In this document: one piece after another, positions 50,081 through 61,455 of the stretch
Layout of the letters: the number at the start of each line of letters is the position of its first letter
Position numbering within the stretch: the stretch's first letter is position 1
Assembly: GCF_910592395.1 (NCBI RefSeq)
Contig: NC_088323.1
Location: 5,332,001 to 5,396,000 of the forward strand
Origin: Lineus longissimus
Lineage: Eukaryota > Nemertea > Pilidiophora > Heteronemertea > Lineidae
DNA: 64,000 nt
Reading direction: 5' to 3'
Notes under the pieces: generated by a model
What the model was told of the DNA's origin: nothing
The model's input: only the letters and a program-made list of their open reading frames with translations
Databases searched by the model: none
Translations under genes and position numbers: made by a program

Positions 50081-50110
50081 CTTCCTTTCTGCCATCTCAA
50101 ACCCGAAGAA
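50081..50110 (+). promoter_or_regulatory. Putative transcription start and 5' TOP tract of RPL37A
   Basis: CTTCCTTTCTGCC starts at 50081, 30 nt before the ATG. A start at C followed by a pyrimidine tract is the TOP signal of ribosomal protein mRNAs, which places them under mTOR control. The start base is inferred from the motif alone; a second tract lies at ~50053-50063. Confidence 0.55.
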
Positions 50111-51222
50111 ATGGTAGGTTGACAAATATTGTTTTTCAATCGTCGATTTCTTCATCCATCATTGATCCGATTGCGCCTAAAGTTAGATGTTAAGAAAGAA
50201 TTCAATCTAATTTTGTAGTCATATCTGTCAGTTTGTTAATTTGCCGTGTTTAATTGCGGTTAATTTAGGTGTAAGTTCAATGCTTGTTCTTGCCTATCTC
50301 AATCTGGTGTGTACATTTTTGATAAAACCACTGTACATCATCACATACACACTACTACATGACATGTACTAGGTTACGCATGTATAAAATTATCCAGTAA
50401 GTAGGCACTAGAATAGAAGTAAGGAATCCTATCCTACCTCTGGCTTGAAAAAGTCCTGCCGGCTACCCAGCACTGACAGTTGTGCATAAAGATAAAGGCA
50501 CTTACTCATCAATTTTCTTTTCACTTCAGGCCAAGCGTACGAAGAAGGTTGGAATCGTGGGAAAGTACGGTACCCGTTATGGTGCCTCGCTCCGTAAGAC
50601 CATCAAGAAGATGGAGGTCACGCAGCACTCCAAGTATACCTGCCATTTCTGTGGCAAGGTAAGTTACAACCAACGCCTACCTCAGTTTGACCTAGCGACT
50701 CCGTAATGAAGCAGCGAGAAGAATCCATCTTGATTGAGATTGTGCATTTACTCGACTTGGCTTTGGGTAATGATCCCATATAGTAATAAATGTAAGCGTC
50801 TAGGTACGTTGCCGTCTGACAAATTAAACCATGTGTGCTTTGTTGTTACAGGATGCGATGAAGAGGCACGCTGTTGGAATCTGGCATTGCAAGGGATGCA
50901 AGAAGACCGTCGCTGGCGGTGCTTGGATTTATGCGTAAGTGTCTTTATTGGCATGTAAAACCCCACCATTGGGAAGAGAGGAAAACTAAGTTACAAGCAA
51001 GTTTGTATCTATAATGCATTGAGTCTTGTTTGTCTTCGTAGAGCTACTCGCAACAAGGACTCCGAGAATGTTCAAGTCTTATTCGATCACCTGTCAGTTG
51101 AAGTAAATGATTCGCCCCATTTCAATTAGTTTCTCATTACTTTCCCTCTTCTTTCCAGCACAACCACCGCTGCCTCAGCAAGAAGTGCAGTCCGACGATT
51201 CCGTGAGATGAAGGACTTGTAA
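50111..51222 (+). CDS. RPL37A: 60S ribosomal protein L37a (eL43)
   Basis: Structural protein of the large ribosomal subunit. Exons 50111-50113 (ATG only), 50530-50658, 50852-50934 and 51159-51222 encode 92 residues, the same length as human. The protein begins [20 protein letters not shown]. Zinc-ribbon cysteines are C39, C42, C57 and C60 (TCHFCGK, WHCKGCK); the conserved AVGIWHC and VAGGAW segments and the basic C-terminal [12 protein letters not shown] are present. Exon 1 carrying only the start codon is the usual arrangement for ribosomal protein genes and fits the TOP leader just upstream. It is convergent with RETREG and divergent from GPR155. No AATAAA is seen close after the stop. I found no canonical C/D or H/ACA snoRNA in its introns. 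Confidence 0.97.
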
Positions 51223-52332
51223 AGACTTGGCTATTTTTTATGTAAATTAAGACTGTATAGAAGTGAGAAGAAAAAAAAGATCACAAAATACATATTTGCC
51301 TTGTGTTGGTCATGTCTAGTGTGAAAAACCGGAGAATATGACAAGACTGTTTGCTTAACCATTGTGCCTCGGGTCCCAATTTTTGGCCTTGCCATAAGTG
51401 CTGGACCCGGTCGACTTTGGTGGACTTTTACGGGCATTTACTGCCCTAGTTTTCCCTCTCCTAGACTAGTTGCCTGCCAGGGCTAAGGAGGCCAGTCGTC
51501 CCCCCTCAGAAACAAGTGGCACTGGTTTACAGGGTACCAGTGGCAAGAAGTCAAACCTGCCAGCAACTCGCATGTAGCCTGGTTGCACCTGCTCTGACCT
51601 GACCTGAACAGGTGAACTGGTTCAGAGGCTACCAAGTGATAACCAGTTTAACCTGCAGGCAAACTTGGCCCGATTGGTGAAATGTGAATGCAAAGAAGAC
51701 AATACAATGGCAGTCCATTTCATGAGGAGGAGGTACCTCTGATGAGACTGGCACAGAACTCGCAGGAACAATTTTGCCAACTTATTGCAACAAGTACTGT
51801 TCCGACTCTGAAATGGACTCCATGCCAGAGCCTTTGCCCCCCTGCTCTCCGCAAGAGCCTGCACACAGCATTGCGTATGGAGACAAGGACACAATATTCA
51901 AACTTACATGATTAATTTGGCAATGAAAATCTGTCTTTACGACCTGTCCTTAGGATGCCCCATCCTGAGACAGAGTAGCATTTGGTCTGGAGACCAGGAC
52001 ACAAAGGATGGGGCATCCCAAGGACAGACTGTGAAGACAGATTATCATTGCAAAGTTCCTTGTGAAAGATGGCATACTGTGTCCTTGTTTGCTGACCAAA
52101 TTCTAAGCAGACTCTGATCATGAAGACAGTGCATGGTTACACATGTACGGTAGACTGAAATACCGTCTGTAATGTCCTGACCGCTCACAGTCTGTTCTTA
52201 GGACGCCCCATCCTTAGACTAGCATTTGGTCTGGAGACAAGGACACAATATCCCAACTTTCACAAGGAAACTAGCAATAATATTCTGTCTTCACAGTAGA
52301 ACCAACAAGAAATGTATAATCTGATCAGTATA
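51223..52332. other. Convergent gap between RPL37A and RETREG
   Basis: It contains the RPL37A 3' end (not located precisely) and an inverted-repeat cluster at 51870-52310. No gene seen. Confidence 0.6.
51870..52310. repeat. Long imperfect inverted repeat plus a third direct copy
   Basis: The left arm (about 51875-51973) and right arm (about 52007-52110) are complementary over roughly 100 bp; the inner 53 bp, around CTGTCCTTAGGATGCCCCAT, match at about 85 percent. The short loop contains AGCATTTGGTCTGGAGACCA. A third copy at ~52187-52305 combines the arm and loop modules (GGACGCCCCATCCTTAGACT, then AGCATTTGGTCTGGAGACAA). Confidence 0.75.
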
Positions 52333-52338
52333 TTTATT
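52333..52338 (-). terminator. Candidate poly(A) signal of RETREG
   Basis: TTTATT on the plus strand reads AATAAA on the minus strand, 1.09 kb after the RETREG stop. The stretch between is AT-rich and unique, as expected for a 3' UTR. Weakly supported; other A-rich hexamers exist. Confidence 0.4.
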
Positions 52339-53424
52339 CATCACAGATACACAGAGCACAGAAGGGTAGAAATCATACCTGGAGAAATAAACAATTTAGT
52401 TCACTACCAAATGATTGTGCAGAATTCTTGAACACATACACGCAATGAAATCATGAAAATAAATTTACATCAGATGTACTACATCAAACATATTTTAGCA
52501 AATGAACAAAGAATAATACCCAACCACTTGGTTCCACATAAAGAGTACTGAAGAGGGTGTCATAAACATTTTTTAAGGGCCTGTTCTTAGGACCCAATTC
52601 AGTGTTTCTTCAAATTGTGTGTGATCCACATCCTCAAGAAGTTCGTTACAGATAAGAGAAATCTTAAGATCCCCATTATACAACTACACCGAATCTGTCT
52701 GCATTACAGATTCAAAAACCTATAACAATCCATTAAACATTAACAGAGTCAACTGCATATAATTATCTACTTCCATCCATTTACAATATATTACAATATT
52801 TACAAAATAATGATAAATTTTATTCTAGGGACCACCTAAAACATATATACATGCACTGATCACAATATCCAAACAATGATCTCGGACCGTTTCTGAAGAT
52901 TCAATTCGTTCCCCAAAATGAGAACATGGTGGTTAACACTGCTTTTGGTTTGCAAAAGAAGTCGTCCATCACATCAACACTTGGTTCATGCAATTCAGTT
53001 AAAAGTGAAATAATACAGGTTTCTGATCCAACAGAGTAGATTTTTCGCCTTAACATTGCACAACCCTCAGTAATAATATTTTGACTTAGATGCAGAACAT
53101 AGACCCGTCTATTAACAATCTGTGGTAATTGACATTAAATATGATGACTTTAACTTTGTGGATGAAAAATACAGACACGTTTATCAAAGTGGGTTTGAGC
53201 TACACCATTCCATATCTCCACTCAGCAAAGTTAATTTTGGATAAAAGTATGGTAAAGCTGTACAATTTAGAGCCACTACAGTGTTGAAAAGAGCTGGTTG
53301 TACACACCAATGCACACTGAGTCTTAATTGTACCAGGGCTATGTACCACATTAACTTAATTGGCCACCACCCTGTTTTCATAGGATATGTTGCATTCTAC
53401 CAAATGAAAACAAACCTAACAATT

Positions 53425-56400
53425 CTATTGAGTGTCATCTTGCATAGCATCCAATTCATTTTTGTCCAGAACTTCAAAATCGCCAAGATCTGAATCGGAA
53501 TGTGAAAGTGATCGCCGTAATGTTCCGGCGTTATTGTTTTGTGTATTATCGTCAATTTCAGTAATCGTGGGCGTCGAACTCGGCACGCGGACCGTCTCGG
53601 TTAAACGAGCTAGGCCCGACAGAGTACCTGAAACCACGTTGGATAACGTCTGTGACATCACCTGACCTGCGACAGCGGCCATGACAACAGCCGACGCATC
53701 CTTTGACGTTTCCTCTGCCTCCTCACTTTCGTCAAACTTTCCGAAATCTAGTCCCTCGCTCAACGCCCCTTCACCGAGCGTATCGTCACCATTGTCCGAA
53801 GAATCGGAGTCCTGTTTAAAATGCGTTGAAACGAATTTCATAGATTCGTCGGTGCCTTCAGCAGTTGGAGTAGACACGCTCTCAGTCACGGTGTCTTCTT
53901 CCACCTCAGGGGGCGGTGTTTCATTCGCATCGCCAACCCTGTCCCCAGGCTCTAACTGACCGACCAAATCGGCTAAACTTGGATCAGTTTCGTCGAGGCG
54001 CGTGTCTGTGAAGGATGGTAGGCCATTCAAGCCAGCGGTGAAGTCTTCAAGGTCGCTGAGGTCATCATCATGGATATCTAGAAGAAAAGTTTTTGATTAT
54101 GTCATGTTGTATCTCCAAAACTTATCAACTGAAAATCGGACTCAAAAAATGAGGGTATCAATATATGTTTATCGTATGTGATCTGATGTCTTTTCGATGC
54201 TGCTATCCAGTATTGCCTGCCAGTGTAAGGGCAGCAACTGACTCAACAAGAAACTCCCGTACACCGCACAAAATGAACCCCCGACTTACCATCAACAACT
54301 GGCATTTCTCTCTCGACACTCCGCTCCATTGGAGAAGGGCACGGTGACCCTTCGTCTTCGCTGTCCGTTATGGCACGAGCTAGGGCAGCGGTTGCCTCTG
54401 GGTCGTCAGAAGGCACAAACGATTCGATATCACTGTCAGTGTCGGTTTCTACGCGGTCTTTGTCTTCATCCTCTGGGGGCGTTGGCTTTTTTTCTGAAGT
54501 GGAAAATTGCGAGTGAGAAAAACTTCTTCCAAAATCTTTCATCTTTCATAGGTGACATGATTTGCGGATATTTTAATTGCAAGTTTGATGCATATGAAGA
54601 AGCTCTTTCAAGCCATTGGAACATGTTGGTAGCCTAATTTCTCAATACTTCTCACTACAGGGTACTTACGGTGAGCTCTCTTCCTTTTAATCTTCATGCT
54701 ATAATGAAGCTGCATCAGTAGCGGTTCGAATTTGATATAAAATTTCTTCAAGAAATTATGGTAGTACATACAAGGCCAGAGAAGGAGGCTCATTACTGAA
54801 ATGAAGAGAGACAGGCAAGATCAGTATCAATCCAAGCTTGGCACCTGAAGCTCACCATCATCTACGCCAGGAAAACAAACCATCTTTACGATAGATCTTC
54901 ATGGTCAAAGGCGCCAGACAACTGAAACATTTCCCAGGTGACAACTTTGTATTTAGAGCTGCACCTACTTGCAAAATTATGCTAGTAAAATGCTTATTTT
55001 TGGTTTGATTCATGATGGGAAGGGGGAGGGGGGGGGGGGGAGGGCTGGCACACAATCACTTCAGACTCACCTGTAATGTATGATATCATTATTCCGGTGA
55101 CGTATGTTCCAACTATGGCAAGCAGCAGACAACCGGAGCAGACATACAGACAAAACTGAAACATAGAAAAGGCACTATGTAGTTTGTCCAAAAGATATCA
55201 AGCAAGGTTATTTCAATCAGTCATACGGCATAATATCCCCAGTTGTAATTTTGCAGCCATTTGTGAGGCCACTTCCGATTATTGATTTTGTTCAGAGGAC
55301 CCATGGCGAAAACCTAATTCTTCACTAAAGTGGTTGCAGGTCGCAATGATTTAAATCACTCGTTTGCCGGGTGCTACATGATTCCTTTTACCTACCTTTC
55401 TCGGTTTCGTCCTCCTCAGATCCCAGAATGCGTTACTATAGTATGTTAATGTCGTCCAGTACTCCGCGACGAGATGAGCAAGTTCAGGCACGCTAAGCAG
55501 CCGTGGGTGGACTGGTGTCCATCTGGAAAAGAAACAAGAAACCTTGTGCATAACTTCTTCCTCTTCTTCAGCATTAGATCTTGGAGGTGATTATCTCCAG
55601 AGAGTATTCCTCTTCCAAAGCGTTTTAACGTGCCACTACAGTTAAGTTACCAATGGGTTTATTGGCCTAGTGAGAGGGCCAAACCACAGACCAAGACGAG
55701 GTGTGGATAATGCCAGCAGCTGTTCATTCATTGGGACTGGGATACCAAACGTTTTGTTTTTCAAACATCACATTTAATAAACAATTCTTTTTCACTGGAC
55801 AACTGATATTGAACCAGGGTTGATGACAGGCTAAGCACTCCACAATAAACGATTTGTTCAGATGTGCTGCGTACATCAATCGTTTATAGGCCCTCCCGAA
55901 GCAAAGCTGCGCGTACACCATGAAATATTGGTGGACCTGTAAATGCACCACACACACGGAATGAATCCTTTGGCTGACAGCAGTGTTTTATAACAGCTCA
56001 ATAAATGCAATCTCAAAGTAATTCTGGATGCACATATACATTTTCATTTATATTTCACTCAATCGCACGACAGCTGTCCCAATCTCAAGACTTGCAACCC
56101 TGCACAAGTAATACAATATATTTAGCCGATTTCCCACAAAGGCTCACAATGACAACTGGTCAAATGAACACATGGTCTGACATCCTGAGTTCCAGGGTTT
56201 TCCCATTTCTGCCTCATATACAAAATAAACTGCAATATCGAGAGCAGAGTGTATAGCGTACCACTGGTATGCAGGATGATGGTCTGATGGACAATCCATA
56301 AGTGAATCAATACATACCCTTCACTGTCTTCATCATCAGGGGTTGGCACTGAAAAACAAGACAATGAGATGCAGATCATCCAGCTCACAAGCATTTTTAT

Positions 56401-58553
56401 TTTACTAACAGGCAGGATTCGTTTTTAGGGGGCAAAAAAAACTTTGTTCATAACTACATGTACCTTCAGATGCATTTCCCAACTGATTTTCATCATAAAC
56501 ATAAACTTGAATACACAGTAATGTTCTAGGTGTAAATGCATGTAAGGTACGTATCCATACTCTTAACTTATTTGAGGGTACGTAAAACACATTCCAGACC
56601 ATGATAGCATTAAGTGATTCAAAGTAGCCCTATTGTTATGTCATTTTTAGCAACTCCATGATAATAGCCAGTGGTATATAGCCACAGTCTAATTAACTTG
56701 GCCTTGGCCCAAACTTAGTTAAGTAACCTCTCTGTGGACGAGGCCTCTAGAGCAATCACATCTGAAAACAATAAACTAAGGCACCGTGCCAATAGACAAT
56801 TATCTTAAGATTCCTTAGCTAGAACAGGAAAAGGTATGACATCACATACCTTTTCCTGTGGGTTACCATATCACACAACGATTCTCGGCAAAGTCTGTCA
56901 GTAGGCAGGCCATTCTGCGATTCTATTCTACAGCAACGAACCATCGTAAAACCTCGGTAACAAGATCACCTGATCAACCTACAAGTCGTGTGATTCTTAT
57001 TTCCAAGAGGAAATTCACAGCAGAACCTTTCTATCAATCAAAGATCATAACTATGTAACTGGTCAATCCAAGGGAAAGTGAAATTGGAATATGCAACTGC
57101 AAGAGTTGTATCTTCTCGAAGAGCCACAGACTCTTAACTAACAATAACACACTATCAACATTTCTTTAAGATTACGACAAATAAGAGTCTCCGAAAAAAA
57201 ACTTAGCTCAAGACCTCTCTTAAGTGTTAGTGAGTTTACTCATGCTTCGCATTTCTATCTGGGCAGCTAGCTTAGGGCCACAGTCAGCTGTTCTGAGATA
57301 CACCTGTCTCGTATTTCTTGTTCCAATCCAACAAGCATAGTTTAAGCTTTACGATCACATTGGAACTTTGCCAAACATAGGCTACATGAATAGCCTGCTA
57401 GTGCTATCATGTAAATAGTACACAAGTACTAAACACAAAAGTATAATACTCCGTGCTAACAATAATAAACATTACTAAGTTCGAATGTTAAGGTCACGAT
57501 ATGGCCTGATCATTGACACTTAAACTGTATGCGAGATGATGTAATCTTAAGCGAATAAAAGTGATTCATTGTTAGGTAATTATCAGGGGAACTCCTCAAG
57601 TAAAGACAGCAACCTCTGCCATGATATTGATGCACTTCTGTTAACTGACTACTGAGGACAGAGAAGAACCTCCCTCACTTGATTATGCCCTTTTCTGCAG
57701 ACCACCTATATGTATAAACAAATGACACAATTGAAATCAAATCCTGGATGCCTTTGTCAGGGAAATACCTCTCTACTAAAGACACAATTGTCGATAGGTC
57801 ATCCAACGCCTCTGTCTAGAGGACACCTTTCTGTCAAGAGTGCCATGAAGTATGTAACTCTCACATCAGATCCACCCTCTAGATATCTCATATGTCATAA
57901 CAGTGAGAGTCTGTGTACCTACCACGTATCTCTGGCCAGATACGATTCTTCCAGGTCTCTAGAAATATCACCACCAGGACCGCCATTGCCAGAAGGTAAT
58001 AGAATCGAAGGCTAGTTGTTGTAGCCAACCTGAAGAAAAGAAGGTGATTTAATTACGTACTGCTCCAGTGTAATAACCATCACATTGGTTAACAAATATA
58101 TCTTGGAAAAGGCGTATAGCCTAGGCACAATAAAGGACAATTTCTCGCAATGATTGAATGAGAGATTGAATCACGATTTTGTCATCATCATGGATACCGG
58201 TAGAAGTTGTGAGGTCTTTATCAATATGTGTCTATTTCAGATGGATGAAAAGTCATCATTGAGAATGGACATGGCCATGTCATCAGTGACATGTCACAAG
58301 TGATTACACAAATCACGCACGTGTATTTTTGTAAACAAACTTACCAAAACATGAAGTTCACGAACAGGAGCATGGCCACTGAAATCCTAGGCCTTTCCCA
58401 CACTAATACACTCTGAATTCGCATGATCATGGGCTCTAAGGGATTGAGAATGCTTCTCAAGTTATCCTCCCTATTTTGCACTAAGTATTGGTACTCGGGG
58501 ATGCTCAGGGGAGACATTATTGAAGCACTTTCAATGCCCCTGTCATCTAGCAT
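53425..58553 (-). CDS. RETREG: Reticulophagy regulator (RETREG/FAM134), 8 exons
   Basis: ER-membrane receptor that bends ER tubules and links them to Atg8/LC3 for ER-phagy. Exons in transcript order: 58553-58345, 58029-57923, 56348-56318, 55522-55396, 55155-55071, 54795-54670, 54493-54290, 54077-53425; all phases agree, 513 residues. The reticulon-homology domain has two hairpins: ISVAMLLFVNFMFW plus YYLLAMAVLVVIFLETW (residues ~56-95), and FCLYVCSGCLLLAIVGTYVT plus VMSLLLWP with KIKRKRAH (~160-225); they flank EGWTPVHPRLLSVPEL. Exon 3 is a 31-nt micro-exon (PTPDDEDSE). The acidic Ser-rich tail ends in LGDFEVLDKNEL, an LC3-interacting region with core FEVL (497-500), matching the C-terminal LIR of human FAM134 proteins. 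The ATG is preceded by an in-frame TAA 24 nt upstream. Which vertebrate paralogue is closest cannot be judged. Confidence 0.93.
55575..55695 (+). repeat. SINE fragment related to 15735-15990
   Basis: GGGTTTATTGGCCTAGTG and CGTGCCACTACAGTTAAG, plus GTATTCCTCTTCCAAAGCG, align with the minus strand of the HDAC intron 16 element. It lies in RETREG intron 3. Confidence 0.55.
56824..56859. repeat. Perfect 15-bp hairpin with 6-nt loop
   Basis: ACAGGAAAAGGTATG, loop ACATCA, CATACCTTTTCCTGT. It is in RETREG intron 2. It is short for a pre-miRNA. No second copy noticed in the window. Confidence 0.85.
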
Positions 58554-59317
58554 TGCGAGCTTGCGTTTTGTTATTTAAATAAGCGATTGGTTACATCTTC
58601 CAGCGAGTCACGTTTTCTATCAATAATCGTGACGTCAGCATAGGTTTAAGGCGGCAAATACGAATGCGCACCTGGGCGAACACTGGTGTAGAAGTAGAAA
58701 ATGTCCCCCGGGAAAATTTGTCCGACTCTAAATTGGCCACAGATTAATAGCCCGAATATCCTAGGACATTTTAAACTTCTACACCGGTGTAAAAGAAATA
58801 CAAGTCTCCCGGAATCTAAGTCCGGTCCTTTTGTTAAAGTTAATGAGTCGCCGAGTTCCTTTGTTGAAAATTAGTCGCTAACCCTAACGAAACCATTAAC
58901 CACATTCGTTGACAATACACAGCTATTGTATGGGGTCCTGCATTCCTAGGATGTCCATTTCATTTACACCGGGACCCCCACTCTCTGGGTCGAGAGGGCC
59001 GCATGCGCGTTCCACTTTCCTCGGGGAAAGGAGCCTTTTTGGCCTGCCGACTCGGACTCGGGGAAAATCCCCCGAGAAATACTGGCTTAGGGGTTGTTTT
59101 TCGAGAATTCTGAGAGAAATTCCCGAGAAAGCATTGATGGGGGGGGGGGGCATTAATTCTCCGAGGGGGATCATGAAATCCCCGAGGCAGATGAGCGCGT
59201 GGCCGCGAATTTTTTTCCTGAACCTTTCGGGCAGTACATTGTATGTTTGCACAGGGACTTTCAGCCAATCAGATTTCGACAAATACATGACGTCAGATGT
59301 CTTAGAAACATCAGAGC

Positions 59318-59400
59318 AGTTGGTAGAGCGCTCGTCAGGAATGGCAGAATACGATGTTCGATCCAAAGGTCGCGAGTTCGAATCCGGTTGTGGAAAACAT
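59318..59400 (+). repeat. tRNA-like sequence, probably pseudogene or SINE head
   Basis: AGCAGTTGGTAGAGCGCTCG (A-box region) and GGTCGCGAGTTCGAATCC (B box) are well preserved. The spacing between them is too long for a plain tRNA and no convincing anticodon stem forms. A pyrimidine-rich stretch follows at ~59400-59420. Confidence 0.6.
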
Positions 59401-59869
59401 TTTTCTTTTTCTTTTTTACTTCAGATTTGGCCGGCATGCTCTCCGGGGGATAACTGCGCCACAATCACGGGCTCCACCCGGTACATAAGGAGATCCAATT
59501 AGGATGACGCAATGGACTGCCCCCGTATCTGATAAGTACAGTGTGACCCAAAAAAGCAACCCATAATATATAATTTTCATATTGCTTTATTACTTCATTG
59601 TACACATGAGGTAGTGTAGCTTTATTGTCCTGATAACGAACTTGAAAGTGAAATGGTGGCGAACGTTCGGGGCATGTAATTGGTTATGATACGGTCCCGT
59701 CGGATAGAGGATCATAGGGGATGAGAGGTGTAAGGGCGCGGCACCGTATAGAATCCTTTGTTCTTACTCCGTTCTCGACTCTCCTCATCTGTGCATGTGG
59801 TCCCAAAGATTACGGGACTGCGCATTGTCTTTAGGCGTGGTTGCTGTCACCTCAATAGGCTATTTTAAG

Positions 59870-60053
59870 GAAGGCCCATCTCTCTATTAAGGACACCCTC
59901 GGGACTGACAAGTGCTGTCCTTAATTGAGAGGTATCCTGATTAGGGAGGTCAAATTGAATAGAAATAACCAATTTGGGACCAAGCCTATAGTGCCCTTAA
60001 TTGGGAGGTTGTCCTTAATAGAGAGGTGTCGGCTAAGGGAGGTTCTACTGCAG
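59870..60053. mobile_element. MITE family D, near-complete copy
   Basis: From CTCTCTATTAAGGACACCCT to AGGGAGGTTCTACTG in the same order as the 41719 copy; the extreme left end is eroded. Confidence 0.75.
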
Positions 60054-61455
60054 TACCTAGTGTTGTTACTGGAGAGACCACTGCCAATCATCCTTGAATA
60101 CCAGGGTCAGTTTCATGCTCCTCCCCTTGCACACATTGAAGCTCAGGATGCTGCCAATGGGGCAGTGGTCTTCAAAGTCAAGCTGTTCAATCGAATGAAC
60201 ATACCAGTTTATATGGGTCACAATGGACACATCCAAATCACCTCTCAACGAGTCAAGAGGGGGTGTAATATAATATGTATTCCTTATAGTCCTTAATCTC
60301 ACTTGTCACAAAAGGTTGAGCAGGTTTATGGTTACCACTCTAGAATGGTCAATGGATTGGCCACTGTGATTAAGTGTAAAGAACCATTCCATGTGAGATG
60401 AGCCTGGCACTGTGGTAGGTTTGCTCCATCATGAAAATTACTTCAAGATCTAATCCATTGGGAAGAGTAGCCTCCAGAGGTCCACTTCTATCAGAGTTAA
60501 TCCAACAACCAAACTCATCACCAAATCAAAATAATGATTTTATTATCTACAATGAAGTTACATGCAGTAAACTGTACAAAATTACATAATGAGTTTATGC
60601 ATTTCAAATTAGCATAACAAAAATATTTGCATATTTACACAGAGATTGGTAGAGCCAGGGCAATATCACTTTCATCGTAAGATAATCTAACACATGGCTT
60701 TTTGATGCACATACTTGTTAGTTATCTCTGCATATTACATAAAGGTTATGAGAAATGGAAATACCCTGTTCTACCCTCTTAAACATTTTGGACGGATGAG
60801 GTGGACGGCGTTTGTAAATGATACACAGACATTGAGGAAGGTCTACAACAAAATGTACACAGCTTTTTCAACTGAGAAAACACCTGCAAGCACGAGTTAG
60901 CCAAAAATCTTAGGATCGGGAATGCTCTTGTAAGTTATGAAACTGTACAGCTGTCTCACCCAGACAGTATAAACTCTGAAGACACCAACAGTGATGACAC
61001 CAACTTTTCCATCAACTGTGAAGGAGGAATGCTCGGTACGCTGGACCAAATCAGAACAGCCTAATTCAACTTCAAAAGTACGTCTACATGTGAGGTAAGG
61101 TGGTACGATTCCAGCTCTGGTACAATTATAGCCTTTATTGTGAGTGTACTGCCAGCTGTTCCCTACACTATGGGTCACAATAATTGCATCACTACCTTAC
61201 CTGAAATAAACTTCAAGATCATTTCTGTTCACCCAATATTGTAAGCAGCCATCATTGTTGAGTGATACAACAAATCAGTTATCTCTTCTGATTGCTATTG
61301 AATTTAATCTGGACACCAGTACAACATTGCTTTAATTGCATATGTTTCAATGTAAAGGAGACAAACGAAGCCGCTGACAGGCTAGCAGACAAAATTGGGT
61401 TGACAGTTTGCATCTTGGAAATTCCCCATCAGCGCTATCACAATAATTTATAGTC

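Larger units (their letters stand above)
58554..61455. other. Gap between RETREG and the unassigned 3' gene
   Basis: RETREG promoter side at left, 3' end of the next minus-strand gene at right. It holds a tRNA-like sequence (59318-59400), a poly-G tract (59141-59150) and a MITE family D copy (59870-60053). AATAAA signals on the minus strand at about 61134 and 60539 could end the downstream gene. Confidence 0.5.

Noticed and set aside
50659-50851. Possible C/D snoRNA in RPL37A intron 2 (TAATGATC then GTCTGAC)
   Set aside because: The C box is not canonical, the boxes are only ~45 nt apart and no terminal stem forms.
58909-59502. 197-codon plus-strand frame and an overlapping 147-codon minus-strand frame
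   Set aside because: They run through a poly-G tract, a tRNA-like sequence and GC-rich DNA. No recognisable domain, and the overlapping frames suggest composition bias.
60066-60302. Minus-strand 78-codon frame next to a MITE
   Set aside because: No splice partners or family motifs. Part of the surrounding frame comes from the family D repeat.
60897-61200. Minus-strand frame with protein-like text (FTVDGKVGVITV), faintly cadherin-like
   Set aside because: The only good acceptor (before 61199) brings an in-frame TAA at once, and no partner exons were found. More likely 3' UTR of the unassigned gene or chance.
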